A stretch of DNA of 64,000 nucleotides. Source: Phenylobacterium sp. J367 (GTDB lineage: Bacteria; Pseudomonadota; Alphaproteobacteria; Caulobacterales; Caulobacteraceae). Below the pieces are notes generated by a model that saw nothing but the letters and a program-made list of their open reading frames with translations, was not told the DNA's origin and ran no database searches. Position numbers and translations under genes: made by a program. Positions 11,034 to 19,289 of the stretch are shown in pieces. Position 1 is the first letter of the stretch. Each line of letters opens with the position of its first letter. The stretch lies in NCBI RefSeq assembly GCF_024699985.1, contig NZ_JAJONA010000001.1, positions 1,302,001 to 1,366,000 on the forward strand, written 5' to 3'.

Positions 11034-11117
11034 GACGGGCCGCCTTTGGACTGGATGTGGAGGTCCGGTCAACGGCGGATCACGTCACGCGCCGTCGACG
11101 ATCGAGATCCGAGGGCC

Positions 11118-11585
11118 TCAGCCCCGGATGTTCGAAAGTCGAAGCTGGCGCGCGCGGGTCAGGATCGCGTTCTCGATGTCCGTCTCGGTCTGGGTGGCCG
11201 GAGCCGCATCGACCCAGTTGCCGCCCGCGTCGCGGCTCTGCTTGAAGACCGCCACGTTCAGGCCGTCGGCGCGCAGGCGCGAGTCCAGGATGTAGACGGT
11301 GGCCTTGAAGCGCTCGTCCGGCTTTTCGGGGTTGGTGTACCAGTCGGTGATCACCACGCCGCCGTAGGGGTCGGCGGACGCCAGCGGCATGAAGGACAGG
11401 GTGTCCAGCGTGGCACGCCACAGATAGCCGTTCACGCCGATTCCGGTCTGGGCCTGGGCGGCCTGAGCCTCCTGGCCGCGGCCGAACATGGCAGGCCCGC
11501 CCGAGCAGGCGGCCAGACCCAGGACACCCAACGCCAGAGCGCCCGTCGTCACGCCACGCACCCAAGAACCGCGCACAAACGGCAT
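11118..11585 (-). CDS. DUF3576 domain lipoprotein
   Basis: About 155 residues beginning MPFVRGSW, with a lipoprotein signal sequence ending LAAC and a Gly/Ala-rich hydrophobic core. The body matches the DUF3576 family, small envelope proteins of alphaproteobacteria found upstream of leuS; function unknown. The start ATG 11585 is preceded by GGAG at a 9-base distance. ATG 11591 and TTG 11600 are in-frame alternatives. The stop lies 84 bp from leuS, so it is probably first in the leuS-lptE-holA transcription unit. Confidence 0.82.
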   Translation of the reverse strand: MPFVRGSWVRGVTTGALALGVLGLAACSGGPAMFGRGQEAQAAQAQTGIGVNGYLWRATLDTLSFMPLASADPYGGVVITDWYTNPEKPDERFKATVYILDSRLRADGLNVAVFKQSRDAGGNWVDAAPATQTETDIENAILTRARQLRLSNIRG

Positions 11586-11759
11586 ATGCATCCGCTCCAA
11601 TTGATTTCCGTCGCGCCTTTTCGAAGCGCTACGGCGCCGCCCCGCGCCGCGCCCTCTATAGCAATGGCCTTCCCGGCGCCAAATCGAAATCGCGTGGCCC
11701 TTCGGACACAGGCGCCGAACGATTCGTCTGCGGCGGGACCTTCTGTCACAGAGTCACGA

Positions 11760-11787
11760 TTGACCCATACGTAAGGTGTTCTCTAAT
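11760..11787 (+). promoter_or_regulatory. Candidate housekeeping promoter for ntrZ
   Basis: TTGACC (11760-11765) and TCTAAT (11782-11787) are separated by 16 bp, a fair match to the sigma-70-type consensus, and point toward the gene at 11848 with an untranslated leader of about 50 bases. The assignment is by inspection only. Confidence 0.4.
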
Positions 11788-11847
11788 CGACCTTGACCGT
11801 CGGTCTCCTCCAAGCGGGGGGCTGCGGACACGGTGTGCTGGGGTTAT

Positions 11848-12237
11848 ATGTTGCGTATGTCGGCTCGACGGATCCTCGCTGCGATCGCCACGGCCGCGCT
11901 GTTCGGCGCGGGCGCGACGGCTGTGCACGCCGCCGAACAGGACTTCACCGTCCGCCAGGAGCCGACGGCGTCCCCCATCCAGCCGAACGCCGGCCAGACC
12001 ATGAAATGGGATGTGCAGAAGCGGCGCTGGGGCCTGACCTTCAACCTCGAGCAGCCGACGGCGCGCCCGTCGACGCTGAACGACGTCGAGGCCGGGGCCT
12101 ACTATCGCATCACCCCGTCCATCCGGGTCGGCGGCGCGGTGGCGCTGGGCGAGGAGCAGTTCGCGCCGGGGCCGAAGAAGCCGGACGCCGCCAAGGGCCA
12201 GCCGCGGGTGCGGCTGGAGACCAACTTCAAGTTCTGA
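11848..12237 (+). CDS. ntrZ: NtrZ-family periplasmic regulatory protein
   Basis: About 129 residues: a Sec signal peptide (hydrophobic core with AAIATAALFGAGA, cleavage near AVHA-AEQ) followed by a small periplasmic domain with MKWDVQKRRWGLTFNLEQP and a C-terminal LETNFKF that resembles the last strand of a beta-structure. It matches the Caulobacter NtrZ type, which acts in the periplasm on the sensor kinase NtrY and shifts it from phosphatase to kinase. The position beside the leuS-DUF3576 genes agrees with the Caulobacter order. ntrY and ntrX are not in the window. The start could also be ATG 11857. Confidence 0.75.
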   Translation: MLRMSARRILAAIATAALFGAGATAVHAAEQDFTVRQEPTASPIQPNAGQTMKWDVQKRRWGLTFNLEQPTARPSTLNDVEAGAYYRITPSIRVGGAVALGEEQFAPGPKKPDAAKGQPRVRLETNFKF

Positions 12238-12823
12238 TCAGGCCCTCCACGGCCGCCAGACCCACCAGGCCCGCGTCGACGAGACGGCGGGCCGTTTCAT
12301 TTGTGATCCCGCCCAGGGCGTAGACCGGGCCGCCGGCGCCGCGGGCGAGCCGCGCCAGGCGCACCGGGCCGAGCGGCGTTCCCGCCGAGGCGCTGTTGCT
12401 GGCGAAGGCGACCGAGATCACGGCGGCGTCCGCCCCGGCGGAGATCGCGCGCCGAGCCGCCGGCAGGGAATGGGCCGCTGCGGTGACGGTCCAGCGGGGA
12501 TGGGCGCGCTTCAGGGGGCCGGCGCGACGGGCGAGCCGCTCGGGCAGGTGGACGCCGTCGGCCCCGATCCGGGCCGCGAGACCGGGGTCCGCGCCGATCA
12601 GCAGCCTCAGGCGGCGGTCCCGGGCGACGGCCAGCAGGGCGCGGGCGGTCTGTTCGGCGTCGGCGGCGCCGAACCCCCGGAACACCACCGCCGAGCCGGC
12701 CGGCAGGGCGGCGGCGACGCCGCAGGGGTCGGGCGTGCGGACGGGGTCGGTGAAGAACAGCAGCGGCGGCAGGGCCTTCCACGAGCCCGCGCGGCGGCTT
12801 AAGAGCGCCGCAGTCCGCCGCAA
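12227..12823 (-). CDS. Thiamine-phosphate synthase-like (ThiE/TenI family) protein
   Basis: A TIM-barrel protein of about 200 residues. LPPLLFFTDP at the start, IGADGVHLPE in the middle and YALGGI near the end are ThiE/TenI signatures. Family members couple the thiazole and pyrimidine halves of thiamine or aromatise the thiazole; the short form here and the lack of other thi genes leave the exact reaction open. The 3' end overlaps ntrZ tail to tail by 11 bp. ATG 12862 would overlap the divergent yggS start at 12843, so TTG 12823 was chosen, with low certainty. Confidence 0.75.
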   Translation of the reverse strand: MRRTAALLSRRAGSWKALPPLLFFTDPVRTPDPCGVAAALPAGSAVVFRGFGAADAEQTARALLAVARDRRLRLLIGADPGLAARIGADGVHLPERLARRAGPLKRAHPRWTVTAAAHSLPAARRAISAGADAAVISVAFASNSASAGTPLGPVRLARLARGAGGPVYALGGITNETARRLVDAGLVGLAAVEGLIRT

Positions 12824-12842
12824 GGTCCAGAACGTCCCCGAG

Positions 12843-13501
12843 ATGACCGCCGCTCCCGCCACTGCCTATCTCGACGTCGTGGCCCGGATCGCCGCCGCGG
12901 CGCAAGCCTCCGGACGAGCGCCCGGGGATGTCACCTTGGTGGCGGTCTCCAAGCAGCAGCCGTGGGAGGCCATCGAACCCGTACTCGCCGCCGGCCAGCG
13001 AGTTTTCGGCGAGAACCGGGTGCAGGAGGCCGAAGCCCGCTGGGCCGGCAAGGCCGCGGGCCTGACGCTGCACCTGATCGGACCGCTGCAGACCAACAAG
13101 GCCAAGGAGGCGGTCGCCTTCTTCGACGTCATCGAGACCCTCGACCGCGGCAAGCTCGCCACCGCGGTCGCCGACCAGGTGCAGAAGCAGGGGCGAAGCC
13201 CGCGGTTCTACGTCCAGGTGAACACCGGCGAGGAAGCGCAGAAGGCGGGCGTCGTTCCGGCCGAAGCCGACGCCTTCATCGGCGCCTGCCGGGCGATCTA
13301 TGGCCTCGCGCCCGAGGGGCTGATGTGCATCCCGCCCGTCGGCGAACCCCCGGACCGCACTTCGCGCTCCTGCGGAAGATCGCCGAGCGCAACGGGCTTG
13401 CGAAGCTCTCCATGGGCATGAGCGACGACTTCGAGACCGCGATCCGCTTCGGCGCGACCTCGGTCCGGGTCGGCTCCGCGGTGTTCGGAGCGCGCGGCTA
13501 G
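12843..13501 (+). CDS. YggS-family pyridoxal-phosphate homeostasis protein (frameshifted)
   Basis: A PLP-binding alanine-racemase-like barrel protein (YggS/PLPBP) involved in PLP homeostasis. The PLP lysine lies in LVAVSKQQP (about residues 31-39); FGENRVQEA, HLIGPLQTNK and SMGMSDDFETAIRFGATSVRVGS follow in the usual order. One base is missing around 13347-13353, where GEPPGPHFALLRKIAERN should be read; correction gives about 220 residues. The convergent L,D-transpeptidase ends 4 bp inside its 3' end. Confidence 0.9.
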
Positions 13502-14005
13502 AGCCGGATCTCGACGGCGTCGCCGGGCTTCGCGGCCGCCAGGAAGGCCGCCATGTCGTCGGGGGCCAGGGCGACGCAGCCCTCGGTGGGCGTGTAGCCG
13601 GGCTTCCTGAGGTGCAGGAAGATGGCCGAGCCCAGGCCGTCGACCACCGGCTCGTCATTGTGGCCGAGAACCACGACCACGTCGTAGGCCTCGTCCTCGG
13701 TCCGCCACATGCGCTCGGCGCTGGCGGGGTAGGGCAGCTTGACCGGGCGATTGTAGGCCGGGTCGCCGGCGGCGTCGCACCAGCCGTCGTCCGGCTGGAT
13801 CGGCTCGACAGGCAGGGCCGTCGCCGGCGCCCGCGCCCTTGTCGGGTCGGTAGAGCACGCGCCGTACGGGCCAGACGCCCGCCGGCGAGCAGCCGTCGCC
13901 CTCGCGCTTGTCGGCGGCCGCGACGACGCCGGAGCGGCCCAACGCGCAACGCGCCTTGCGGTTCCCCAGGTCGAACATCCCGTCAGGCGTGGCGGTGAAG
14001 ATCAC
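13498..14005 (-). CDS. L,D-transpeptidase (YkuD domain) family protein (frameshifted)
   Basis: About 169 residues. The YkuD catalytic signature is clear: a His-containing segment VVLGHNDEPVVDGLGSAIFLH and the nucleophile motif EGCVAL with the Cys. It is the short, signal-less type related to ErfK/YbiS proteins that make 3-3 peptidoglycan cross-links or attach proteins; the absence of a visible signal peptide makes the location uncertain. One extra base around 13815-13835 breaks the frame in the middle. It is divergent from the CenR-like regulator with only about 50 bp between. Confidence 0.8.
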
Positions 14006-14061
14006 GACGGCTCCGGATAATGCTTTGCCCCGACGGCAGATTACGGTGCATGTTCTTGCCC

Positions 14062-14745
14062 ATGCCTCAACGCAAGACCCTCCTCATCGTCGACGATGAC
14101 GCGGACCTGCGCGGCGCAGTCGCCGAACAGCTCCAGGCTGAAGAGTTCAACACCGTGGAAGCCGACACCGCCGGGCGCGGTGTCGAGCTCGCCGTCGAGA
14201 TCCGGCCCGACCTGGTGCTGCTCGACGTGGACCTCCCCGACATGGACGGCCGCGAGGCCTGCCGGCAGATGCGCGCCAAGGGCGTCGCCGCCCCGGTGAT
14301 CATGCTGACGGCCGCCGCCGCCGACGAGGACACGGTCCAGGGGCTGGAGGCCGGCGCCAACGACTATGTCACCAAGCCCTACAAGTTCGCCGTCCTGCTG
14401 GCCCGGATCCGCGCCCAGCTCCGCAGCGCCGAACATTCCGAGGGCGCGGTGTTCCGTCTCGGCGCCTACGAGTTCCGACCGGCCGCCAAGCTGCTGATCG
14501 ACGAGAGCCAGAAGAAGATCCGGCTCACCGAGAAGGAAACCAACATCCTGAAGTACCTCTACCGCGCCGGCGAGAAGCCGGTGTCCCGGGAGGAGCTGCT
14601 GGCCGAGGTGTGGGGCTACAACGCCGGCGTCACCACCCACACGCTGGAGACCCACGTCTACCGGCTGCGCCAGAAGATCGAGCCCGACCCGGCGAACGCC
14701 CGCCTGCTGCTCACCGAGGCCGGCGGCTACAAGCTCGCGCCCTGA
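14062..14745 (+). CDS. cenR: OmpR-family response regulator, probably CenR
   Basis: A 227-residue regulator. The receiver domain has the acidic pair in IVDDDAD, phospho-acceptor Asp in LLDVDLPDMDG and Lys in VTKPYKF. The C-terminal winged helix carries EKETNILKYLYR and THTLETHVYRLRQKIE. In Caulobacter the essential cell-envelope regulator CenR is encoded near the same xthA/leuS/par genes, so the symbol rests on synteny and domain type. No kinase gene is adjacent; CenK is also unlinked in Caulobacter. ATG 14050 or 14020 could serve as start. Confidence 0.75.
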   Translation: MPQRKTLLIVDDDADLRGAVAEQLQAEEFNTVEADTAGRGVELAVEIRPDLVLLDVDLPDMDGREACRQMRAKGVAAPVIMLTAAAADEDTVQGLEAGANDYVTKPYKFAVLLARIRAQLRSAEHSEGAVFRLGAYEFRPAAKLLIDESQKKIRLTEKETNILKYLYRAGEKPVSREELLAEVWGYNAGVTTHTLETHVYRLRQKIEPDPANARLLLTEAGGYKLAP

Positions 14746-14746
14746 T

Positions 14747-15553
14747 CTAGAGGACGAGATCCGCCGTCACCGGGGCGTGGTCGCTGGGCCGTTCCCAGGC
14801 GCGGACCTCGTCGTGGACGCGGCTGGCGGCGGAGCCCAGGCGGAAGGCCGCGTCGCGGAGGCCCGGCGTCACCAGGATGTGGTCGAGCCTGAGGCCGCGG
14901 TTGGACTGGCGGAAGTCGGCAGCGCGATAGCTCCACCACGACGCCATCTTTTCCGGCTCCGGCGTCGTCTCGCGCGGCAGGTCGATGAAGTCCAGCGAGG
15001 CCTTGAGCGCGGCGAAGGCCTCGACCTCCACGGGCGTGTGGCTGACGATCTTCGACATGTAGCGGTGGTTCCAGACGTCGAACTCGCCCGGGGCCACGTT
15101 GAGGTCGCCGACGATGGCCAGCGGCGCCTTACGGTCGCGCTTGGAGAGCTCGGCGGTCAGCTTCTCGTAGAAGTCGAGCTTGTGGTCGAACTTCGGATTG
15201 GCCTCGCGGTCGGGAATGTCGCCGCCCGCCGGAATGTAGAAGTTGTGGACCTCGACGCCGGCGACGGTCCCGCCCACGCAGCGGGCGTGGCCCTCGCGGC
15301 AGACGTCCAGGGGCTGGGCGTCCTCGATCGGCAGGCGGGACGCGATGGCCACCCCGTGCCAGCCCTTCTGGCCGGCGATCTTGAGGTAGGGCAGGCCCAT
15401 GTCGACGAAGGCCTGTCGCGGGAACTCCCCCTCGCGGCACTTGATCTCCTGCATGCACAGGACGTCTGGCGCATGCTCGGCGACGAACCGGGCGGCCTGC
15501 TCGTGACGCAGGCGGACGGAGTTGACGTTCCAGGTGCAGATACGGAGGCGCAT
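14747..15553 (-). CDS. xthA: Exodeoxyribonuclease III XthA
   Basis: A 268-residue endonuclease/exonuclease/phosphatase-fold enzyme acting on abasic sites and 3' blocked ends in base-excision repair. LRICTWNVNSVR at the start, CMQEIKCREGEFP with the metal-binding Glu, GDLNVAP and the C-terminal SDHAPV with the catalytic His are all present. ATG 15553 was chosen over an upstream extension because the family begins just before ICTWN. It converges on the response regulator gene, leaving almost no intergenic space. Confidence 0.95.
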   Translation of the reverse strand: MRLRICTWNVNSVRLRHEQAARFVAEHAPDVLCMQEIKCREGEFPRQAFVDMGLPYLKIAGQKGWHGVAIASRLPIEDAQPLDVCREGHARCVGGTVAGVEVHNFYIPAGGDIPDREANPKFDHKLDFYEKLTAELSKRDRKAPLAIVGDLNVAPGEFDVWNHRYMSKIVSHTPVEVEAFAALKASLDFIDLPRETTPEPEKMASWWSYRAADFRQSNRGLRLDHILVTPGLRDAAFRLGSAASRVHDEVRAWERPSDHAPVTADLVL

Positions 15554-15592
15554 GCGGCTTCCTAGACTGGGCGGCGGGCGCCGGCCAAGGCG

Positions 15593-15630
15593 GCAAAAGA
15601 AACGCCCGGGCACTGGAGGGGCCCGGGCGT
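15593..15630 (-). terminator. Rho-independent terminator (minus strand)
   Basis: The arms ACGCCCGGGC (15602-15611) and GCCCGGGCGT (15621-15630) pair perfectly around a 9-nt loop; on the minus strand the stem is followed by TTCTTTT. It would end transcription from lolA read-through or from the candidate small transcript before xthA. Confidence 0.7.
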
Positions 15631-15713
15631 GGAAAGTGGTCTCTCATGCCGCCGCCGGGAGGGGATAGGTTCCGGCACGGTAGCCGGACGCGCGACCGAC
15701 GCGCATCCAACAT
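15593..15713 (-). ncRNA. Candidate small transcript in the xthA-lolA gap
   Basis: On the minus strand TTGCGT (15743-15748) and CATAAT (15720-15725) are spaced by 17 bp, a promoter-like arrangement. About 110 bases downstream there is a perfect 10-bp hairpin followed by TTCTTTT. The stretch between has no convincing coding frame or ribosome-binding site. The two signals could delimit a small RNA of about 120 nt ending before xthA; expression is not shown. Confidence 0.3.
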
Positions 15714-15737
15714 AGTGGTATTATGGCAACGCGATCC

Positions 15738-15780
15738 GAAAAACGCAAGCACGCAAAGGTTAAGGCTTGCGTGTGTTTTT
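15738..15780 (-). terminator. Probable terminator downstream of lolA, possibly bidirectional
   Basis: ACGCAAGC (15743-15750) and GCTTGCGT (15765-15772) form an 8-bp stem with a 14-nt loop, followed on the minus strand by TTTT and on the plus strand by GTGTTTTT. It starts about 12 bases past the lolA stop codon. It overlaps the -35-like box of the candidate small transcript. Confidence 0.5.
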
Positions 15781-15784
15781 CCAG

Positions 15785-16411
15785 TCACGCCCGGGCGCGG
15801 TCCCGGTAGGGGTTCTTCAGGACGAACAGGTCGGCGGCGAGGCCCGAGGCGGCCTGCAGGCCCTGGACCTGCACGCGCGTCGAGCGGCCCTGGGCGTCCT
15901 GCACCGTCCAGCCGGCCAGGGCGAGCGGCGCGTCGGTGAAGGTAAGGGTGATCTGGCCCGCGGTCTTCTTCGCGCCGTCGCGGGCCGTGATCGAGAAGCC
16001 GCCGGCCATCCGCGAGACGCGGGTGACGGTGACGCCGCGGTCGAGGCGGATGGTCTTGGCCAGGAACAGCGAGAGCGGCGTGGACTGCAGCGGATAGCGG
16101 TCGAAGGTCTTCAGCCGGGCGTCGTGCACCGCGACGTTGCCGCCGTCGGAGACGACGGTCAGACCCGACGGCGGGTCATAGGCGAAGCGGGCCTTTCCGG
16201 GACGCTTCAGGTAGAGTGCGCCTGTGGAGCGCTGGCCACGGGCGTCGGTCTGCACGAAGCGGCCGCGGGCCTCGCGCAGGCCCTCAAGGTAGGCGACGGC
16301 GCGGTCCACCAGCGCCTTGTCTGCGGGGCTGATGGTCTGTGCGGATGCTGACCCCGCCGCGAACGGGGCGGCGGCGAGCGCCAGCACGGCGGATCGGCGG
16401 GTGAGGCTCAT
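15785..16411 (-). CDS. lolA: Outer-membrane lipoprotein carrier protein LolA
   Basis: About 208 residues with a signal peptide (MSLTRRSAVLALAAAPFAAGSASA, cleaved before QTIS) and a LolA-type beta-sheet body: GRFVQTDARG, LYLKRPGKARFAYDPP and LTVVSDGGNVAVHD. LolA carries lipoproteins across the periplasm from LolCDE to the outer membrane. The start was set at ATG 16411 because the signal peptide begins there; ATG 16426 is possible. In Caulobacter lolA also neighbours ftsK and xthA. Confidence 0.88.
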   Translation of the reverse strand: MSLTRRSAVLALAAAPFAAGSASAQTISPADKALVDRAVAYLEGLREARGRFVQTDARGQRSTGALYLKRPGKARFAYDPPSGLTVVSDGGNVAVHDARLKTFDRYPLQSTPLSLFLAKTIRLDRGVTVTRVSRMAGGFSITARDGAKKTAGQITLTFTDAPLALAGWTVQDAQGRSTRVQVQGLQAASGLAADLFVLKNPYRDRARA

Positions 16412-16514
16412 TGTGGGCTCCGGCATGGGATCACGCTAACCCTGACGCTTGGCGTCATTAGGGCGGGTTCGTGTCCGGCGGCAACGCTCAAGCTTGGAGG
16501 CGCGTTCCGGAGTC

Positions 16515-16763
16515 ATGATCGAGGACCTGAAGGCGAGGCTGGCCAAGGCGGTGGCGGAGGAGGACTTCGAGACCGCCATCCTGCTGCGCGACGCCATCGA
16601 CCGGATCGAGCGGGGCGAGAGCGCCATCACCGAGCAGAAACCCGGCCGTATGGGCCTGGGGTCGAGCCAGGAGCGCTATGCCAGCGAGGGCTCGAAGCCT
16701 CTGCCCAAGAAGCCCGACCCGATGACCAAGGGCCACAAGCCGGGCGGTCGCCGAAAGGGCTAG
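16515..16763 (+). CDS. UvrB/UvrC (UVR) motif-containing small protein
   Basis: An 82-residue protein. Residues 1-36 (MIEDLKARLAKAVAEEDFE with ETAILLRDAIDRIE) form a UVR motif, the helical hairpin that mediates UvrB-UvrC contacts and is also found in Clp adaptor McsA. The C-terminal half is basic and Gly/Pro/Lys-rich (KPLPKKPDP with GHKPGGRRKG), probably disordered. ATG 16515 is preceded by CGGAG. Function unknown. It overlaps the ftsK stop tail to tail by 4 bp. Confidence 0.75.
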   Translation: MIEDLKARLAKAVAEEDFETAILLRDAIDRIERGESAITEQKPGRMGLGSSQERYASEGSKPLPKKPDPMTKGHKPGGRRKG

Positions 16764-19165
16764 GGCGGCGCGCCGACCAGAATCTCGCGCTTGCCGGCGT
16801 GGTTGGCCGGGCCCACGACGCCCTCCTGCTCCATCCGCTCGATGAGCGAGGCGGCGCGGTTGTAACCGATCTGCAGGCGGCGCTGGACGTAGGAGGTGGA
16901 CGCCTTGCCGTCGCGGGTGACGATGGCGACCGCGCGGTCGTAGAGGTCGTTGGCGTCGCCGGTGTCGCCGCCGAAGCCGAGGTTGGGACCGTCGTCGCCG
17001 TCCTCCTCGCCGCCGGCGGTGACCTCCTCCAGATACTGCGGCTGGCCCTGCTCGCGCAGGAACTTCGCCACGGCCTCCACCTCGCCGTCGGAGACGAAGG
17101 GCCCGTGCAGGCGGGTGATGCGGCCGCCGCCGGCCATGTAGAGCTGATCGCCCTGGCCCAGCAGCTGCTCGGCGCCCTGCTCGCCCAGGATGGTCCGGCT
17201 GTCGATCTTGGAGGTGACCTGGAAGCTGATCCGGGTCGGGAAGTTGGCCTTGATGGTGCCGGTGATGACGTCCACCGACGGGCGCTGGGTCGCCATGATC
17301 ACGTGGATGCCGGCGGCCCGCGCCATCTGGGCCAGGCGCTGGACGGCGCCCTCGATGTCCTTGCCGGCGACCATCATCAGGTCAGCCACCTCGTCGATGA
17401 TCACGACGAGATAGGGCATGGGCTCGGGAAGAATCTTCTCGCTCTCGTACATCGGCCGCCCGGCCTCGTCGAAGCCGGTCTGGACGGTGCGCTCGAAGTG
17501 CTCGCCTTTCGCGAGGGCCTCCTTGGCCCGCTCGTTGTAGGAGGCGACGTTGCGGACGCCGATCTTGGACATCCGCCGGTAGCGGTCCTCCATCTCGCGC
17601 ACGGCCCACTTCAGGGCGACGATGGCCTTCTTGGGCTCGGTGACCACCGGGGCCAGGAGGTGCGGGATGCCGTCGTAGACGGAAAGCTCCAGCATCTTGG
17701 GGTCGATCATGATCATCCGGCACTGCTCGGGCGGCAGGCGGTAGAGGATCGACAGGATCATCGCGTTGACGCCCACCGACTTGCCCGAACCGGTGGTGCC
17801 GGCGATCAGCAGGTGGGGCATCTTGGCGAGGTCGGCGATGTAGGGCTCGCCGCCGATGGTCTCGCCCAGCGCCATGGGGAGCGTCTGGCCGCCCTTCTCG
17901 TACTCGGGCGCGGCCAGCAGGTCGCGCAGGTAGACGGTCTCGCGCTTGGAGTTCGGCAGCTCGATGCCGATGGCGTTGCGGCCCGGCACGACCGAGACGC
18001 GGCAGGCCGCGACGCTCATGGAGCGCGCGATGTCGTCGGCCAGCGCCACGACGCGGGCCGACTTCACGCCGGCGGCCGGGACGAGCTCGTAGAGGGTGAC
18101 GACCGGGCCCGGGCGGATCTGGTCCACCGTGCCGCGGACGCCGAACTCGGCCAGGACGCTCTCCAGCAGCTGGGCGTTCTGGCGCAGCGAGCCCTCGTCG
18201 AACTGGGCGGCGCGGGGCTTCGGCTTGGCCAACATGGACAGTTCGGGGAGGCGGAAGCCCCCCGTCTGGGCGAAGTCGAAGGTGGCCTGGGCCTCACGTT
18301 GCTCCCGGACACTCTCCTTGGGTGCGGGCTTGGGGGCGCGGACCTTGAGCTGCGGGGCGGGCGAGGGGAGGGCGTCGTCGTCCTCAGCGTCGAACCCGCG
18401 GTCCGCCGCCGCGTCGGGCGTGGGGCCGAGGGCCGCGGCGGGGATGCCGGCGTCCCGGAGTTTCGTGCGCCGGGCGGGCTTTTCCGGCTTGGCCGGCTTC
18501 TCGGCCTTGGCGACCTTGAGCTGGATCTTCGGCTGCGGCTGGAGCGCGGCCTGCAGCCACTCGCCGGCCCCGGCGAGGTCGCGCCGGCTCAGGCCAAGGC
18601 CATAGCCCAGGGCGACGAGCGCGCCGACGGCCAGGAGCCCGGTGGCGATGGCGGTCGAAAGCGGGATGTGCGCCCAGGCGATCAGGCCCGAGAGTCCGTG
18701 CAGCAGCGTGTCCCCCCAGAAGCCCCCCAGGCCCTTGGCCAGCGGCCAGGCGGCGGGCGGCGCCGGGAGCGCGAGCGCGCCAGCCAGGGCCAGCACGCCG
18801 GCTGCGCCGGCCAGCGCCCGCAGGCGGATGTGCAGGCGGCTGGCGTCCGGTTCGCCGGCGGTGACGCGGCTGAGGCCGAGCACGACCATCAAGAGGGCGG
18901 CGACGCCGACGGCGAGGCCCAGGGACTGCACGCCGATGTCCGCGACGACCGCGCCCACGCCGCCCAGCGCGTTCCTCGGCGCGCCGGGTCCGGCGGCGTT
19001 CAGGCTGGGATCGGCGGCGTGATAGGTGGCGAAGGCCACGGCCGCGGCGACGCCGGCCGCGGCGGTGATCCCGCCGCGCAGGCGCGCAGTCGAGGGATGC
19101 GACCAGGCGAGTCCGGCGATGTGCCAGAAGAGCTCGATGCCCGTCTTCCGCGCCGCCCGCGCCAT
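16760..19165 (-). CDS. ftsK: DNA translocase FtsK
   Basis: 801 residues, intact. Four or so N-terminal membrane segments anchor it at the septum, then a Pro/Lys-rich linker, then the RecA-like motor with Walker A GTTGSGKS (about residue 455), the VIIDEVADLMM Walker B and MATQRPSVDVITG. The C-terminal winged-helix gamma domain (SYVQRRLQIGYNRAASLIERMEQEGVVGPANHAGKR region) reads KOPS-type DNA. FtsK moves the chromosome terminus at division and activates XerCD. The linker is shorter than in E. coli, as is normal in alphaproteobacteria. Confidence 0.96.
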   Translation of the reverse strand: MARAARKTGIELFWHIAGLAWSHPSTARLRGGITAAAGVAAAVAFATYHAADPSLNAAGPGAPRNALGGVGAVVADIGVQSLGLAVGVAALLMVVLGLSRVTAGEPDASRLHIRLRALAGAAGVLALAGALALPAPPAAWPLAKGLGGFWGDTLLHGLSGLIAWAHIPLSTAIATGLLAVGALVALGYGLGLSRRDLAGAGEWLQAALQPQPKIQLKVAKAEKPAKPEKPARRTKLRDAGIPAAALGPTPDAAADRGFDAEDDDALPSPAPQLKVRAPKPAPKESVREQREAQATFDFAQTGGFRLPELSMLAKPKPRAAQFDEGSLRQNAQLLESVLAEFGVRGTVDQIRPGPVVTLYELVPAAGVKSARVVALADDIARSMSVAACRVSVVPGRNAIGIELPNSKRETVYLRDLLAAPEYEKGGQTLPMALGETIGGEPYIADLAKMPHLLIAGTTGSGKSVGVNAMILSILYRLPPEQCRMIMIDPKMLELSVYDGIPHLLAPVVTEPKKAIVALKWAVREMEDRYRRMSKIGVRNVASYNERAKEALAKGEHFERTVQTGFDEAGRPMYESEKILPEPMPYLVVIIDEVADLMMVAGKDIEGAVQRLAQMARAAGIHVIMATQRPSVDVITGTIKANFPTRISFQVTSKIDSRTILGEQGAEQLLGQGDQLYMAGGGRITRLHGPFVSDGEVEAVAKFLREQGQPQYLEEVTAGGEEDGDDGPNLGFGGDTGDANDLYDRAVAIVTRDGKASTSYVQRRLQIGYNRAASLIERMEQEGVVGPANHAGKREILVGAPP

Positions 19166-19217
19166 GCGTCCCTCAGCCTCCGGTTTGATCGAAGGCCACT
19201 TTTGGGCCCCCTGCCGG

Positions 19218-19232
19218 TTAACGGGCGTTTAC
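19218..19232. promoter_or_regulatory. Candidate CtrA-type binding site
   Basis: TTAA-N7-TTAC lies in the divergent gap between ftsK and the gene at 19290, one base off the CtrA consensus TTAA-N7-TTAA. CtrA controls division and cell-cycle genes in Caulobacterales, so a site beside ftsK is plausible, but a single such match can occur by chance. Confidence 0.25.
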
Positions 19233-19289
19233 CCTGCGCGGCTGCGCGACGGGCTTCCGCCCGGGGGCGCGGCGCATTAGGGTCCGGCC

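Noticed and set aside
15129..15788. A 219-residue minus-strand open frame over the xthA-lolA gap
   Set aside because: It mostly overlaps xthA in another frame, crosses a terminator hairpin and has the low-complexity Arg/Pro content of shadow frames in GC-rich DNA.
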